From Phreatobacter aquaticus (GTDB lineage: Bacteria; Pseudomonadota; Alphaproteobacteria; Rhizobiales; Phreatobacteraceae): a stretch of DNA of 64,000 nucleotides. A program made the translations under genes and the position numbers. The number at the start of each line of letters is the position of its first letter. Positions within the stretch are counted from its first letter, which is position 1. Shown piece by piece: positions 1 through 11,830 of the stretch. The DNA lies in the NCBI RefSeq assembly GCF_005160265.1, contig NZ_CP039865.1, forward strand, positions 3,744,828 to 3,808,827. The letters run 5' to 3'. The notes under the pieces are model-generated. The model had not been told where the DNA came from. It was given only the letters and a program-made list of their open reading frames with translations, and made no database searches.

Positions 1-78
1 GCGGCACGCACAGGCGCACGGCCCGAAAAATGCCGTGTTCCATTGGGCAGCTGACGCCCCGCCGCACCTGCCCTGCAA

Positions 79-112
79 CGTCAGGCAGGCCTAGGAAGCC
101 GGCTGCCTGACG
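79..112 (-). terminator. Candidate terminator hairpin downstream of ntrC
   Basis: A perfect 10-bp stem (79-88 pairing with 103-112, arm CGTCAGGCAG) with a 14-nt loop starts 14 bases past the ntrC stop on the minus strand. There is no T-run after it, so it would be a weak or Rho-assisted terminator or an mRNA-stabilising 3' hairpin. The rest of 1-125 shows no gene. Confidence 0.4.
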
Positions 113-125
113 CTTCGGATCCGGA

Positions 126-1568
<1,443 letters not shown>

Positions 1569-1580
1569 GGAGAAACCTCG

Positions 1581-2701
1581 TCAGAGAGCTTTGCGGCCAT
1601 TCATGTCGACTTGCGACACGCGGGCCATGGGCAGAAGGATCCGGAACACTGTCTTCCGGGGCTGGCTGTCACATTCGACGATCCCGCCATGGTCGCCGAC
1701 GATCTTGGCAACCAGTGCCAGGCCGAGGCCCGTGCCGGAGCTTTTCGTGGTGACGAAGGCGTCGAAGAGATGGGGCACGAGGTCGTCGGGGACGCCCGGG
1801 CCATTGTCGCGCACGCAGACCTCAAGCGGCAGGGCGACCCGGCTCGAGACGCCCGGCATTGTCAGCCGGACACCGGGACGGAATGCGGTCGACAGCAGGA
1901 TCTCGCCATCCGACGTCTGGTCACCGATTGATTCAGCGGCATTCTTGACCAGGTTGAGGAACACCTGGATCAGCTGGTCGCGATTGCCATAAACCGGCGG
2001 CAGCGAGGGGTCATATTCCTCGACGAAGCGGATGTGGCGGGCAAAGCCCGACTGGGACAGCCGCTTCACATGTTCCAGCACGACATGGATGTTGACGGGC
2101 TCGCGCTCGACCGGCCGCTCGTCGGAGAACACCTCCATCCGGTCGACCAGCTTCACGATCCGGTCGGCCTCGTCGCAGATCAGCCGGGTGAGCGTGCGGT
2201 CCTCGTCATTGACCGAGGTTTCCAGAAGCTGCGCCGCGCCACGAATGCCGGAGAGCGGATTCTTGATCTCATGGGCGAGCATGGCGGCCAGCGCGGTGAC
2301 CGACCGGGCAGCGCCACGATGGGTCAGCTGCCGGTCCATCTTGTCGGCAATGGTCCGCTCCTGGAGCATGACGACGACATCGCCGTTCCGCTCCGGCATC
2401 GGTGCGACATAGATGTCGACGACGCGCTCGTGGCCGTTGCGCGGCGTGCCGATGTCCACCTTGTACTCGTTCACCGGCGCACCGCGGTCGCGCACCTGCT
2501 CGATCAGCGCCAGCAAGGGCGAGCCGAACGGCACCAGTTCGCGCAGCTGATGGCGGCGCAGCACCGGGATCGACGCCTGGAAGAAGGTTTCGGAGGCGAC
2601 ATTGCCGTCGAGCACGGTGCCGTCAGCGGCAACGCTGATCACCGGATGCGGCAAGGCATTGAGGATCGAGTCGTGGGACACGACCCGCGTGGCGGCGATA
2701 T

Positions 2702-2705
<4 letters not shown>
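1581..2705 (-). CDS. ntrB: Nitrogen regulation sensor histidine kinase NtrB
   Basis: Cytoplasmic histidine kinase/phosphatase partner of NtrC, normally controlled by PII protein. The 374-residue chain has a PAS domain at about residues 12-115, the phospho-acceptor His145 in [10 protein letters not shown], and a GHKL ATPase domain with the N box (LVKNAAES), the G1 box DNGPGVP and the G2 box GTGLGLAL. No membrane segments, as expected for NtrB. Its ATG overlaps the dusB stop by 4 bases (ATGA), so it is translationally coupled to dusB. Confidence 0.96.
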
Positions 2706-3742
<1,037 letters not shown>

Positions 3743-3890
3743 GCCGATGCCTAAATCCTGTGCGCTCTCGCGAATGCCTACACTTTAGCCTTTCTTTATC
3801 GCACTGCACAAGTGCGCTGCTCATGATGTCGACAGGAAGACAGCGGCGCTCTGCCGGGCTAGTTAACAACGGCGCAGAATGGGGATTTGA

Positions 3891-5093
3891 ATGAACGGCA
3901 CGCGCCAGATTGCAGCCTTGGTTGTGGCGGCCGGACGGGGAAGCCGCGCTGGCGACGGGCTGCCGAAGCAATATCGTGTCCTCGGCGGCAGGCCGGTCCT
4001 CGCCCATGTGCTCGACGCCTTCATGGACCATCCGGCCGTCGGCGCGGTCTGCGTGGTGATCGATGCAGCCGATGAGGCGCTGTTCAGGGAGGCGGCCGGC
4101 GATCATGCGGCCCGCATCATCACGGCCCATGGCGGCGCAACCCGCCAGGCCTCGGTTGCGGCCGGGCTCGCCGCGCTTGGCGGATCGGCCAAGGTGCCAG
4201 GCATCGTGCTGGTCCATGACGGTGCCCGGCCCTTCGTCTCGCACCCGCTGATCGACCGCGCCATTGGTGCCATCGAGGCGGGGCATGCGGCAGCCGTGCC
4301 GGGCGTGGCTGTCACCGATACGATCAAATTGGTGGACGGGGGGAGCCACGTCACAGAGACACCCGACCGGTCCGCGCTCCGCGCCATCCAGACTCCCCAG
4401 GCCTTCGCCTTCGACGCGCTTGTTGACGCCCATCGGGCCGCGGCTTTCGCCGGGACCAGCGTCACCGACGATGCCGGCGTGATGGAAGCGGCCGGCCATC
4501 CGGTACTGGTCTTCGAGGGCGATCCAGGCAATATCAAGCTGACCTATCCCGCCGATTTCGAGGCGGCCGAACGCCGTCTCGGGACCCCTGCCATGCCCCC
4601 TGCCCTCGACGACATCCGCATCGGCCAGGGCTACGACGTCCACGCCTTCGGCCCCGGTGATCACGTTATGCTCGGCGGCATCCGCATCCCGCACGGCCAG
4701 GGCGTCATCGCCCATTCCGACGGTGACGTGGTGCTCCACGCCGCAACCGATGCGCTGCTCGGTGCGATTGCGGACGGCGATATCGGAACGCATTTCCCGC
4801 CGAGCGACCCACGCTGGCGGGGTGCTGCCTCCGATCAGTTTCTCGCCCATGCCGCAATGTTGATCACGAAGCGCGGCGGCCGCGTTGCCCATCTCGACAT
4901 CACGGTCGTCTGCGAGGCTCCGAAGGTTGGCCCGCACCGCGACGCGATCCGGGCCCGGATCGGTGAAATTCTGGGCATCGGCCCCGACCGCGTTGCGATC
5001 AAGGCGACGACCTCGGAGAAGATGGGCTTCACCGGCCGCCGCGAGGGTCTGGCGGCGCTCGCGATCGCAACCGTCCGCCTGCCGGGAGCCTGA
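3891..5093 (+). CDS. ispDF: Bifunctional MEP-pathway enzyme IspDF
   Basis: Fusion of 2-C-methyl-D-erythritol 4-phosphate cytidylyltransferase (IspD, residues 1 to about 230) and 2-C-methyl-D-erythritol 2,4-cyclodiphosphate synthase (IspF, about 240-400), two non-consecutive steps of isoprenoid synthesis. IspD shows the nucleotide-binding [14 protein letters not shown] and HDGARPFV. IspF shows the metal-binding GYDVHAF (DxH), [10 protein letters not shown] and [11 protein letters not shown]. This fusion is typical of alphaproteobacteria. The 400-residue length fits. dxr, the preceding pathway step, is at 37.5 kb in this window. Confidence 0.97.
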   Translation: MNGTRQIAALVVAAGRGSRAGDGLPKQYRVLGGRPVLAHVLDAFMDHPAVGAVCVVIDAADEALFREAAGDHAARIITAHGGATRQASVAAGLAALGGSAKVPGIVLVHDGARPFVSHPLIDRAIGAIEAGHAAAVPGVAVTDTIKLVDGGSHVTETPDRSALRAIQTPQAFAFDALVDAHRAAAFAGTSVTDDAGVMEAAGHPVLVFEGDPGNIKLTYPADFEAAERRLGTPAMPPALDDIRIGQGYDVHAFGPGDHVMLGGIRIPHGQGVIAHSDGDVVLHAATDALLGAIADGDIGTHFPPSDPRWRGAASDQFLAHAAMLITKRGGRVAHLDITVVCEAPKVGPHRDAIRARIGEILGIGPDRVAIKATTSEKMGFTGRREGLAALAIATVRLPGA

Positions 5094-5098
5094 CCGCC

Positions 5099-5596
5099 AT
5101 GTTCGACGCGAAGATCACCGCGCTTGCGACCGAAGTTCTCGAACTGGCGCGTGCGCGCGGCCTGATGGCGGCAACCGCCGAGAGCTGCACCGGCGGACTG
5201 GTGGCAGCCGCACTCACCGCCATTGCCGGGTCGTCCGACGTCGTCGACCGCGGCTTCGTCACCTATACCAATGAGGCCAAGCGCGAGATGCTCGGCGTGC
5301 CCGAGCAGGTTCTCGCGACCGTCGGCGCCGTGTCGCGCGAAACGGCGGAGGCCATGGCGCAGGGCGCACTTCACGCCTCACGCGCCCAGATCGCCGTCTC
5401 GATCACCGGCATTGCGGGTCCCGGCGGTGCAACACCTGACAAGCCGGTTGGCCTGGTCCATTTCGCGGGAGCCAGCCGGTCCGGCACGCTGATCCACGAG
5501 GAACGCCGCTTCGGCGCCATCGGGCGCGATCAGGTGCGTGCGATGAGCGTTATCGTCGCGCTGGAGATGCTGAAGCGGCTCGCCGTCTCAGGCTGA
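5099..5596 (+). CDS. pncC: CinA C-terminal family protein, nicotinamide-nucleotide amidase
   Basis: The 165-residue protein corresponds to the C-terminal (PncC) domain of CinA, which deamidates nicotinamide mononucleotide in NAD recycling. Visible family signature: ATAESCTGGL near residue 25, then GFVTYTNEAKREMLGV and the glycine-rich SITGIAGPGGATPDKPVG. The N-terminal molybdopterin-binding-like CinA domain is absent, which is common in proteobacteria. It starts 5 bases after the ispDF stop and is probably cotranscribed. Its 3' end overlaps the convergent ratA-like gene by 9 bases. Confidence 0.9.
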   Translation: MFDAKITALATEVLELARARGLMAATAESCTGGLVAAALTAIAGSSDVVDRGFVTYTNEAKREMLGVPEQVLATVGAVSRETAEAMAQGALHASRAQIAVSITGIAGPGGATPDKPVGLVHFAGASRSGTLIHEERRFGAIGRDQVRAMSVIVALEMLKRLAVSG

Positions 5597-6067
5597 GGGC
5601 AGCGCGGCCCCAGGCACTCCATAGACCTTGTCGGCGCGCGCTTCGAAGGCCTCGGCAAAGCGCCGGAACGCGGCGTCGAACACCGCCCCCATGACCAGGG
5701 CCAGGGCGCGGGAGCGGAACTCGTAGTCGATCGAGAAGGTCACCACCGTGCCGCCGCCGGGCTGCGCCACGAAGCGCCAGTGGTTCTCAAGCTTCGAGAA
5801 CGGCCCGTCGATATATTCCGCCAGAATGTGCAGGCGCGGCCGGTCGAGCGTCACGCGGCTGGTGAAGGTCTCGCGGATGAACTTGTAGGCGACCGTCATG
5901 TCGGCGACGAGGATCTCGATGCCGTCATCGCCGGCATTGACCCGGCGGCGCACCTTCAGCGCCTCGCAGAGCGGCACGAAGGCCGGGTATTGGTCGACAT
6001 CGGCCACCAGATCGAACATCTGCGCGGGATCGTGGCGTACCCGCCGTTCGGTCTTGAACACCGGCAT
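5588..6067 (-). CDS. RatA/COQ10-type START-fold protein
   Basis: A 159-residue single-domain protein of the polyketide cyclase/START superfamily, matching the COQ10 (ubiquinone-binding) and RatA family: an N-terminal FKTERRVRHDPAQMF strand-helix, LVADVDQYPAFVPLCEA, and the later YIDGPFSKLENHWRF. COQ10 homologues bind ubiquinone and support respiration; E. coli RatA was described as a ribosome-association toxin. In alphaproteobacteria it commonly lies beside lipA, as here. I favour the quinone-chaperone role, which the sequence alone does not prove. Confidence 0.85.
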   Translation of the reverse strand: MPVFKTERRVRHDPAQMFDLVADVDQYPAFVPLCEALKVRRRVNAGDDGIEILVADMTVAYKFIRETFTSRVTLDRPRLHILAEYIDGPFSKLENHWRFVAQPGGGTVVTFSIDYEFRSRALALVMGAVFDAAFRRFAEAFEARADKVYGVPGAALPSA

Positions 6068-6070
6068 GGA

Positions 6071-6595
6071 TCAGGCCCGTCCCGCAGGTGGAACGGCCGC
6101 CAGGAAGGCGTCGGCATCGGCGCGGGTGGTGAAGGTTGCGAGGCGCTGGTCGTCGCGAAGCCCGCCGACATACGCCAGGAGCTTCGGATGCTGGACGTCG
6201 CGATAGGTCCAGACATAGCGATAGAAGCCGAAATCGACCTTCTCCGGGCATCCCGGCGCCATCTCAGGTCGCACCCGGCCATAGCTGGCGATGCTGCGCC
6301 GGATCACGCCGGCAAGGCAGGTGAGCCGGGGCAGGTCAAAGAGGCAGACCGTATCGGCCCGGTCCCGCCTGATCGCGCCGGCATGGCTGGTATAATTGCC
6401 GTCGATGACCCAGGAATCGTGTTCGGTGACGGCTGCGACCTCAGCGGCGAACTCGGCCTTGTCTGGCTCAACCCAGCCCGGCTTCCAGAACATGCCGTCC
6501 AGCGACACATAGGGCACAGCGAGACGCGCGGCCAAAGCCGTCGCGAAGGTCGACTTGCCCGAGCCCGAACAGCCCATCACCAGAACCCGCCGCAT
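6071..6595 (-). CDS. Small P-loop kinase-like protein (FlaR/topology-modulation type)
   Basis: A 174-residue cytoplasmic P-loop NTPase with Walker A GCSGSGKST at residues 9-17 followed by YVSLDGMFWKPGW, the signature of the adenylate-kinase-like group often labelled DNA topology modulation protein FlaR. A WVIDGNYTS motif follows, and Arg-rich segments could form the lid. No substrate is known from sequence. It lies between lipA and the ratA-like gene with gaps of 13 and 3 bases, suggesting cotranscription with both. Confidence 0.7.
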   Translation of the reverse strand: MRRVLVMGCSGSGKSTFATALAARLAVPYVSLDGMFWKPGWVEPDKAEFAAEVAAVTEHDSWVIDGNYTSHAGAIRRDRADTVCLFDLPRLTCLAGVIRRSIASYGRVRPEMAPGCPEKVDFGFYRYVWTYRDVQHPKLLAYVGGLRDDQRLATFTTRADADAFLAAVPPAGRA

Positions 6596-6608
6596 GGAAT
6601 GACCGGCA

Positions 6609-7568
6609 CTACCGCCCGAGCCGGGCGAAGCGATTGGCCTTCAGCCGGGCGAAATCCTCGCCGGCATGGTGCGACGAGCGGGTCAGCGGGCTCGACGACA
6701 CCAGCAGGAAACCCTTGGCATTGGCTATCGTCTCGAAGCCCTTGAACTCGTCGGGCGTCACGAACCGCACGACCTCGTGGTGCTTGCGGGTCGGCTGCAG
6801 ATATTGGCCGATGGTGAGGAAATCGACGTCCGCCGAGCGCAGGTCGTCCATCAGCTGGAGCACCTCGTTCCGCTCCTCGCCCAAGCCCACCATGATGCCG
6901 GACTTGGTGAAGATCGAGGCGTCCAGCTCCTTCACCCGCTGCAGCAGGCGGATCGAATGGAAGTAGCGGGCGCCGGGGCGCACCTTCAGATATTTCGACG
7001 GCACCGTCTCGAGATTGTGGTTGAACACATCGGGCTTGGCCGCAACCACCACTTCGAGCGCGCCTTCCTTGCGCAGGAAGTCGGGCGTCAGGATCTCGAT
7101 CGTGGTCTTCGGCGAGCGGGCGCGGATCGCCCGGATCACCTGGGCAAAGTGCTCGGCGCCGCCATCGGCGAGATCGTCTCGATCGACCGACGTGATGACC
7201 ACGTGCTCGAGGCCGAGCTTCTCGACTGCAATCGCGGTGTGCTCGGGTTCGTTCGGATCGAGCGGGCCGGGCATGCCGGTCTTCACGTTGCAGAACGAAC
7301 AGGCGCGCGTGCACGTGTCGCCCATGATCATGAAGGTCGCGTGCTTCTTCTCCCAGCACTCGCCAATGTTCGGGCAGCCGGCTTCCTCGCACACGGTAAC
7401 GAGGCCGTTTTCCTTCACGATGCGCTGCGTCTCCGCCCATTTGGGCGAACCCGGCGCCTTCACGCGGATCCAGTCGGGCTTGCGCTGGATCGGTTGATCC
7501 GGGCGATGGGCCTTTTCCGGGTGCCTCGGGCGATTGTCCCTGCTCAGCGTGTCGATCAGCGTGGCCAT
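6609..7568 (-). CDS. lipA: Lipoyl synthase
   Basis: Radical SAM enzyme that inserts two sulfurs into octanoyl groups on the lipoyl domains of pyruvate and 2-oxoglutarate dehydrogenase and the glycine cleavage H protein. The 319-residue protein carries both iron-sulfur motifs: the auxiliary cluster CxxxxCxxxxxC (Cys60, 65, 71) and the SAM cluster CxxxCxxC (Cys86, 90, 93). The C-terminal serine motif reads RSSHHAG instead of the usual RSSYHAG, a conservative change that leaves the Ser ligand in place. First gene of the lipA/P-loop/ratA-like run. Confidence 0.97.
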   Translation of the reverse strand: MATLIDTLSRDNRPRHPEKAHRPDQPIQRKPDWIRVKAPGSPKWAETQRIVKENGLVTVCEEAGCPNIGECWEKKHATFMIMGDTCTRACSFCNVKTGMPGPLDPNEPEHTAIAVEKLGLEHVVITSVDRDDLADGGAEHFAQVIRAIRARSPKTTIEILTPDFLRKEGALEVVVAAKPDVFNHNLETVPSKYLKVRPGARYFHSIRLLQRVKELDASIFTKSGIMVGLGEERNEVLQLMDDLRSADVDFLTIGQYLQPTRKHHEVVRFVTPDEFKGFETIANAKGFLLVSSSPLTRSSHHAGEDFARLKANRFARLGR

Positions 7569-7686
7569 GACGGGTTCCGTGGGGCGGATCGCTTCATTAG
7601 GCGTGGCATGGGGGCTTTCGCAAGGGCGAAGGCATCAGGCCGCAGGGCTGGCATTCGGGTGGAGCGTGCGGGAGGAAGCCAGAAAG

Positions 7687-7816
7687 TCCTTCGAGGCTCG
7701 GGCTTTCAGCCCTCGCACCTCAGGATGAGGAATGATGAAACTGCGCCCTGTGGAAAGGCAAATCCGGATATCTCCACCCTCATCCTGAGGTGCGAGCGTC
7801 AGCGAGCCTCGAAGGA
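7687..7816. repeat. Long inverted repeat of the dispersed Rhizobiales palindrome type
   Basis: The arm at 7687-7730 reads TCCTTCGAGGCTCG... CGCACCTCAGGATGAGG, and the arm at 7778-7816 is its inverted copy (CCTCATCCTGAGGTGCGAGC... CGAGCCTCGAAGGA). Outer and inner blocks of about 14 and 17 bases match exactly; only the centre (about 8-13 bases) differs. The spacer is about 47 bases. It fills much of 7569-7850, the longest gene-free stretch. Near-identical sequences are, from memory, scattered through intergenic regions of Bradyrhizobium and relatives. RNA from either strand could fold into a very long hairpin. Confidence 0.85.
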
Positions 7817-7850
7817 TCCTTGGGCCAAGTACAGAAGCGCGATCGACACC

Positions 7851-9119
7851 TCACCCCCGCTTGGCCGGATCGAACCCCTCGACGAACTTGATCAGCGCGG
7901 CCACAGCCAGCCCCATATCGCCGACGGTCGCGAACTCTGCCGGGTTGTGGCTGATGCCGCCCTTGCATCGGACGAACAGCATGGCGAAATCGGTGATCTT
8001 GGCCATGGACTGGCCGTCATGGCCGGCGCCGGACACCAGCTTCGGCGCCTTGAGCCCGAGCGAATCCAGGCTCTGTGTCAGCCCGTCCTGAAGCCAGGGC
8101 GCACAGGCCGCCGTCGGGCAGTCGTGATACGTGTCATGGGTCATCGAACAGCCGCGCGCGGCCGCGATCGCCTCGGCCTTGGCGATGAACTGCTTCAGGG
8201 CCTTCGCGCGGGGCGCATCGGAAGCAGCCCTGAGATCCAGAACGAACTCGACGTGATCCGGGATCACGTTGACCGCACCCGGCATGACCTTGATCGTGCC
8301 AACGGTTGCCACCATGGCATCGTCAGGATGGGCCTTGGCGATCGCCTCGGCGGCGAGCGCCATCTCAGCGGCGGCCAGATAGGCGTCCTGGCGGAGTGTC
8401 ATCGGCACGGTGCCGGCATGGCCGGCGACGCCGCGCACATTCACCCGGGTGCGGTTCTGCCCAGCAATCGAGGTGACCACGCCGAGCGGCAGGTCGCCAT
8501 GCTCCAGCACCGGCCCCTGCTCGATATGCACCTCGACATAGGCGAGCGCCTCTTCCTGCGTCAGCGCCGCGGTGCCGACCGCTGCCGTGTCGAGCCCGTA
8601 ATCCGCCATCGCCTTTTCCAGGCTGATGCCGTCGCGGTCCACACCCTTGAGCCAGGCCGTATCGAAGGCCCCCGCAGTCGCCGCCGAGGACGAGAGGACA
8701 GTCGGGAACCGGCTCCCCTCCTCGTCGCCGAAGGCCAGCACATCCACCGCGAAGGGAAAGCGCTGGTTCTGGTCGCGGAAATGCTCGACCGCCAGAATAC
8801 CGGCGACCACACCGAGCATGCCGTCATACTTGCCGGCATTGAGGACCGTATCGATATGCGAGCCGATCAGCAGACGCGGAACCCGGTTGGCGCCTTCCGG
8901 CTCGCCATCGCGCGCATAATGGCCGCGCACGGTCCCCAGCGCGTCCTCAGCTGCCACCATGCCGGCTTCCTGCATCCAGCGGCCGACGAGATGGGCGGCC
9001 CGCTTGTGCTCGGGCGTCAGGAACCGCCTGGTCAGACGATCGGGCTCTTCCGAGATCGCCGCCAGCTCGTCCAGCATGGCCTCGGCCCGACGGCCGAGGC
9101 GCTCGATATCCAGTGTCAT
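7851..9119 (-). CDS. Allantoate amidohydrolase-type M20 hydrolase
   Basis: A 422-residue zinc hydrolase of the M20 AllC/HyuC/HydC group. Metal and catalytic residues are visible: His88 in GSHIDTV, Asp99 in KYDGMLG, Glu133/134 in GDEEGSRF, a later VHIEQGPVLE and the C-terminal SGAGHDGQSM. Members hydrolyse allantoate, N-carbamoyl amino acids or ureidopropionate. The ATG overlaps the puuD stop by 4 bases (ATGA), so the gene belongs to a urate operon, and allantoate amidohydrolase (giving ureidoglycine plus ammonia and CO2) is the likeliest role. N-carbamoylase activity cannot be excluded from sequence. Confidence 0.85.
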   Translation of the reverse strand: MTLDIERLGRRAEAMLDELAAISEEPDRLTRRFLTPEHKRAAHLVGRWMQEAGMVAAEDALGTVRGHYARDGEPEGANRVPRLLIGSHIDTVLNAGKYDGMLGVVAGILAVEHFRDQNQRFPFAVDVLAFGDEEGSRFPTVLSSSAATAGAFDTAWLKGVDRDGISLEKAMADYGLDTAAVGTAALTQEEALAYVEVHIEQGPVLEHGDLPLGVVTSIAGQNRTRVNVRGVAGHAGTVPMTLRQDAYLAAAEMALAAEAIAKAHPDDAMVATVGTIKVMPGAVNVIPDHVEFVLDLRAASDAPRAKALKQFIAKAEAIAAARGCSMTHDTYHDCPTAACAPWLQDGLTQSLDSLGLKAPKLVSGAGHDGQSMAKITDFAMLFVRCKGGISHNPAEFATVGDMGLAVAALIKFVEGFDPAKRG

Positions 9120-10309
9120 TTGATGCTCGCGAGATAGGCACCGAGTTCAGCTCGATGGCTATCGGTCATCCCGCTCTCGTTGCCAAGGGGCATGGCGTTG
9201 GATTGCACGGCCTGCTGGACGATCTGCTGGGCATAGCGGCGAAGATCGGCCGCCGTCTCCAGCGTCACGCCCTTCGGCGCCTCGGTGAAGCCTTCATGCT
9301 TGGGGCGGCGCGCATGGCAATTGGCGCAATGGGTCGCCGTCAGTTCGAGCGCCCGGGCTTCCGTCACCTGCCCTGCCGCTGCAAGGTCGAGCTTGGGGCG
9401 CTGCGCCGTCACGAAGATGGCAACCACAAGGGCGATCGCCGAGACCGGCACGGCCCAGCCATAGCTTTGCCAGGGGTCGCCCGCTTCGTGACGATTGATC
9501 GTGTGCTGCACCAGCGCGCCGATCACCACCACCAGGGCCACGACCAGCCAGGAATGGGGATGGCCGTAGAGCATCGGATAATGGTTCGACACCATCATCA
9601 GGAGCACCGGCAGGGTCAGGTAATTGTTGTGGGTCGAGCGGGTCTTGCCGATCTTGCCGTATTTCGGGTCCGGTCTGCGCCCCGCGATCAGGTCACCGAC
9701 CACGATCTTCTGGTTCGGCACGATCACCATGAAGACATTGGCCGCCATGATCGTACCGACGAACACGCCGACATGGATGAAGGCGCCGCGGCCGGAGAAC
9801 ACATGGGAGAAGGCCCAGGCGGCCCCGATGATCAACAGGAAGACGATCGTCGACAGCACGGCAGGGAAGCCGGCGAGCGGCGACTTGCACAGCTGGTCAT
9901 AGATGATCCAGCCGGCGACGATCCCGCCAAGCGAGATGGCGATCGCCTGCCAGGGCTCGATCTTCGCGACTGTCGGATCGATCAGGAAGCCGCGGGCATT
10001 GAAATAATATTGCGCGACCAGCAGGCAGAAGCCGGAGACCCAGGTGAGATAGGCAGCCCAGCGGTGCCAGATCAGGTCCGGCGGCAGGTTGGGCGGTGCG
10101 ACCAGGTACTTGTCGACATAGTAGAAGCCGCCACCATGGACCTCCCAGGCGGTGCCGCCGGGGCCGCCCGGCGCATCGGCCGGCTTCGGCTTCAGCTGGT
10201 AGTCCAGCGACATGAAGTAGAAGCTGGTGCCGATCCAGGTGATCCCCACCGTGATGTGGAACCAGCGCGACAAGAGGTTGATCCAGTCGGCGGCAAGGGC
10301 GAAGTCCAT
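9116..10309 (-). CDS. puuD: Membrane urate oxidase PuuD with C-terminal cytochrome c
   Basis: Urate hydroxylase that oxidises urate to 5-hydroxyisourate and passes electrons to the respiratory chain. The 397-residue protein has about eight hydrophobic segments over residues 5-310 (N-terminal WFHITVGITWIGTSFYF is typical) and a C-terminal haem c site, CANCH at 328-332, with Met ligands available near the end (NAMPLGN). This is the integral-membrane form, unrelated to soluble uricase. It lies between the hydroxyisourate hydrolase gene (160-base gap) and the allantoate amidohydrolase gene (4-base overlap). Confidence 0.93.
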   Translation of the reverse strand: MDFALAADWINLLSRWFHITVGITWIGTSFYFMSLDYQLKPKPADAPGGPGGTAWEVHGGGFYYVDKYLVAPPNLPPDLIWHRWAAYLTWVSGFCLLVAQYYFNARGFLIDPTVAKIEPWQAIAISLGGIVAGWIIYDQLCKSPLAGFPAVLSTIVFLLIIGAAWAFSHVFSGRGAFIHVGVFVGTIMAANVFMVIVPNQKIVVGDLIAGRRPDPKYGKIGKTRSTHNNYLTLPVLLMMVSNHYPMLYGHPHSWLVVALVVVIGALVQHTINRHEAGDPWQSYGWAVPVSAIALVVAIFVTAQRPKLDLAAAGQVTEARALELTATHCANCHARRPKHEGFTEAPKGVTLETAADLRRYAQQIVQQAVQSNAMPLGNESGMTDSHRAELGAYLASIK

Positions 10310-10470
10310 CGAAATTCCGTTCCGGCTCTTGTCGTGGTGATGAGGGTCGTCGGGGGCTCGCGGGCGGGGGAGATCAACTCTGGTCGAAGGCGGCAGGGAG
10401 GCGGAGCGAGCACTCGCTCCTGTTCCACGAAAGCTCCTGCGCGGGTGTCACGCCGGAGAGGACTCGGATC

Positions 10471-10827
10471 TCACGATCCGCGATAGGTCGAGTAGCTGTA
10501 GGGGGCGAGCAACAGTGGGATGTGATAGTGCTGATCGAGCGCTGATACGCTGAACCTCAGCTCGACAATGTCGAGAAACGGCGGGTCAAGCACCGGCATT
10601 CCAGCTGCCCGATGATAGGCTGCCGCATCGTATTGCAAGGCGTATGGGCCGGGTTTGATCGTTGCAGGCGTCAGAAGCGGCTTGTCCACGCGGCCATCGG
10701 CATTGGTGGTGCCTTCGGACACCAGCGTGCGGTTCTCGCCGTCCATGCGGTACAGCCTGTAGCGGATGCCGACTGCCGGGCGGCCAAGCGCGACGTCGAG
10801 AACATGGGTCGTCAAATGTCCAGGCAT
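10471..10827 (-). CDS. uraH: 5-hydroxyisourate hydrolase
   Basis: Transthyretin-like enzyme that opens 5-hydroxyisourate to OHCU, the step after urate oxidation. From the ATG at 10827 (GAGGGG Shine-Dalgarno just upstream) it is 118 residues, the usual size. An upstream in-frame ATG at 10872 would add 15 residues not seen in the family. Family marks: LTTHVLD with His8, the Arg/His active-site residues, HYHIPLLLAPYSYSTYRGS at the end with the diagnostic C-terminal YRGS. The next enzyme, OHCU decarboxylase (UraD), is not found in this window. Confidence 0.95.
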   Translation of the reverse strand: MPGHLTTHVLDVALGRPAVGIRYRLYRMDGENRTLVSEGTTNADGRVDKPLLTPATIKPGPYALQYDAAAYHRAAGMPVLDPPFLDIVELRFSVSALDQHYHIPLLLAPYSYSTYRGS

Positions 10828-10962
10828 GGGCCCCTCAAATGGCACTGATCGCCCATATTGACGGGCCGCCATGGGATTTGCACGACGAAAGTACAGGCAT
10901 TCCGCAGAGGCAATTCGTATTGAGTTGCCAGAGGCGAAGGCAATGGCAGCGCCCGGCGGGCC

Positions 10963-11676
10963 CTAGACCTCAGGTTCGAGGTGCCGGATCACGAACCCGA
11001 TGCCAACGAAATAGACGCTCGCAACCCCCAGCCCAGCCTTGATCCAGAGATTGGGCTGAAGGTCGGTCACAATCGCCGCGAGGGCCGCGAGCGACCAGAG
11101 CGCCAGCATGGCCAGCGTCAGCGGCCGGAACCGGCGCACCCGGATCGGATGGACCATCATGATCGGGGCAAACATGGCTGCCACCAGCACCACGATCGCG
11201 CCTGCGTTGGCCCAGGACGGCGCATCGAAAGCGAAAATGAGAAAGGCGGCGATGTTCCAGGTGGCTGGAAAGCCACGAAACCCGCCTTCCGGGGTCTTCA
11301 TCGTCGTATCGGCGAAATAGAACGCGGACCCGATCAGGATCGCGGCCGCCAGCACGCCTTCATAGCCGCGCGGCAGCATGCCGGATGCGAACAGGGCATA
11401 GGTCGGAACCACCACATAGGTGGCGAAATCAATCACCAGGTCGAGGATTTCGCCAGAGAAGCGTGGCAAGGCTTGCCGGACATTGATGAAACGCGCGAGC
11501 GAGCCATCCACGCCATCGACGATCAGGGCCACAGCCAGCCAGAAGAACATCGCGGCGTGGCGCCCGTCGACGGCGGCCTGCAGGGCAAGCAGCGCCAGCA
11601 CCGCGCCGGTGGCGGTGAACAGGTGAACCAAAAGGGCCAGAAACCGCCAGGTCCTGAGGATCTGCTTCTCGTCCAA
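10963..11676 (-). CDS. pcs: Phosphatidylcholine synthase
   Basis: Integral membrane CDP-alcohol phosphatidyltransferase that condenses CDP-diacylglycerol with choline directly to phosphatidylcholine, a route found mainly in alphaproteobacteria that interact with eukaryotes. The 237-residue chain has about eight membrane segments and the family motif DGSLAR-x12-G-EIL-D-LVI-D (residues about 57-82), with the 12-residue spacer typical of Pcs rather than other family members. The start appears to be TTG at 11674-11676: no in-frame ATG fits, and GGGGAGAG lies about 8 bases upstream. Monocistronic. Confidence 0.92.
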   Translation of the reverse strand: MDEKQILRTWRFLALLVHLFTATGAVLALLALQAAVDGRHAAMFFWLAVALIVDGVDGSLARFINVRQALPRFSGEILDLVIDFATYVVVPTYALFASGMLPRGYEGVLAAAILIGSAFYFADTTMKTPEGGFRGFPATWNIAAFLIFAFDAPSWANAGAIVVLVAAMFAPIMMVHPIRVRRFRPLTLAMLALWSLAALAAIVTDLQPNLWIKAGLGVASVYFVGIGFVIRHLEPEV

Positions 11677-11830
11677 CCAACACTCTCCCCGGCCACGAAT
11701 CCCTGCCGTCGCCGTGCCGCCTTAGAAGCCCCAGCCTGCGGCATCGTCAACCGGCGAACCGGCGCGCCTTTCGCCACCGGCGTCAGAATGATATGTTATG
11801 GGCCACGGATCAAAGCAGGAGAGCGTGTCC

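Noticed and set aside
3743-3890. Search for promoter elements between dusB and ispDF
   Set aside because: The region must hold promoters, but no -35/-10 pair with good spacing stood out.
6666-9137. Very long open frame on the plus strand (823 codons) opposite lipA and the allantoate amidohydrolase gene
   Set aside because: It is antisense to two clear genes, has no recognisable domain, and its composition (His/Arg/Gly-rich) is what GC-rich antisense frames give.
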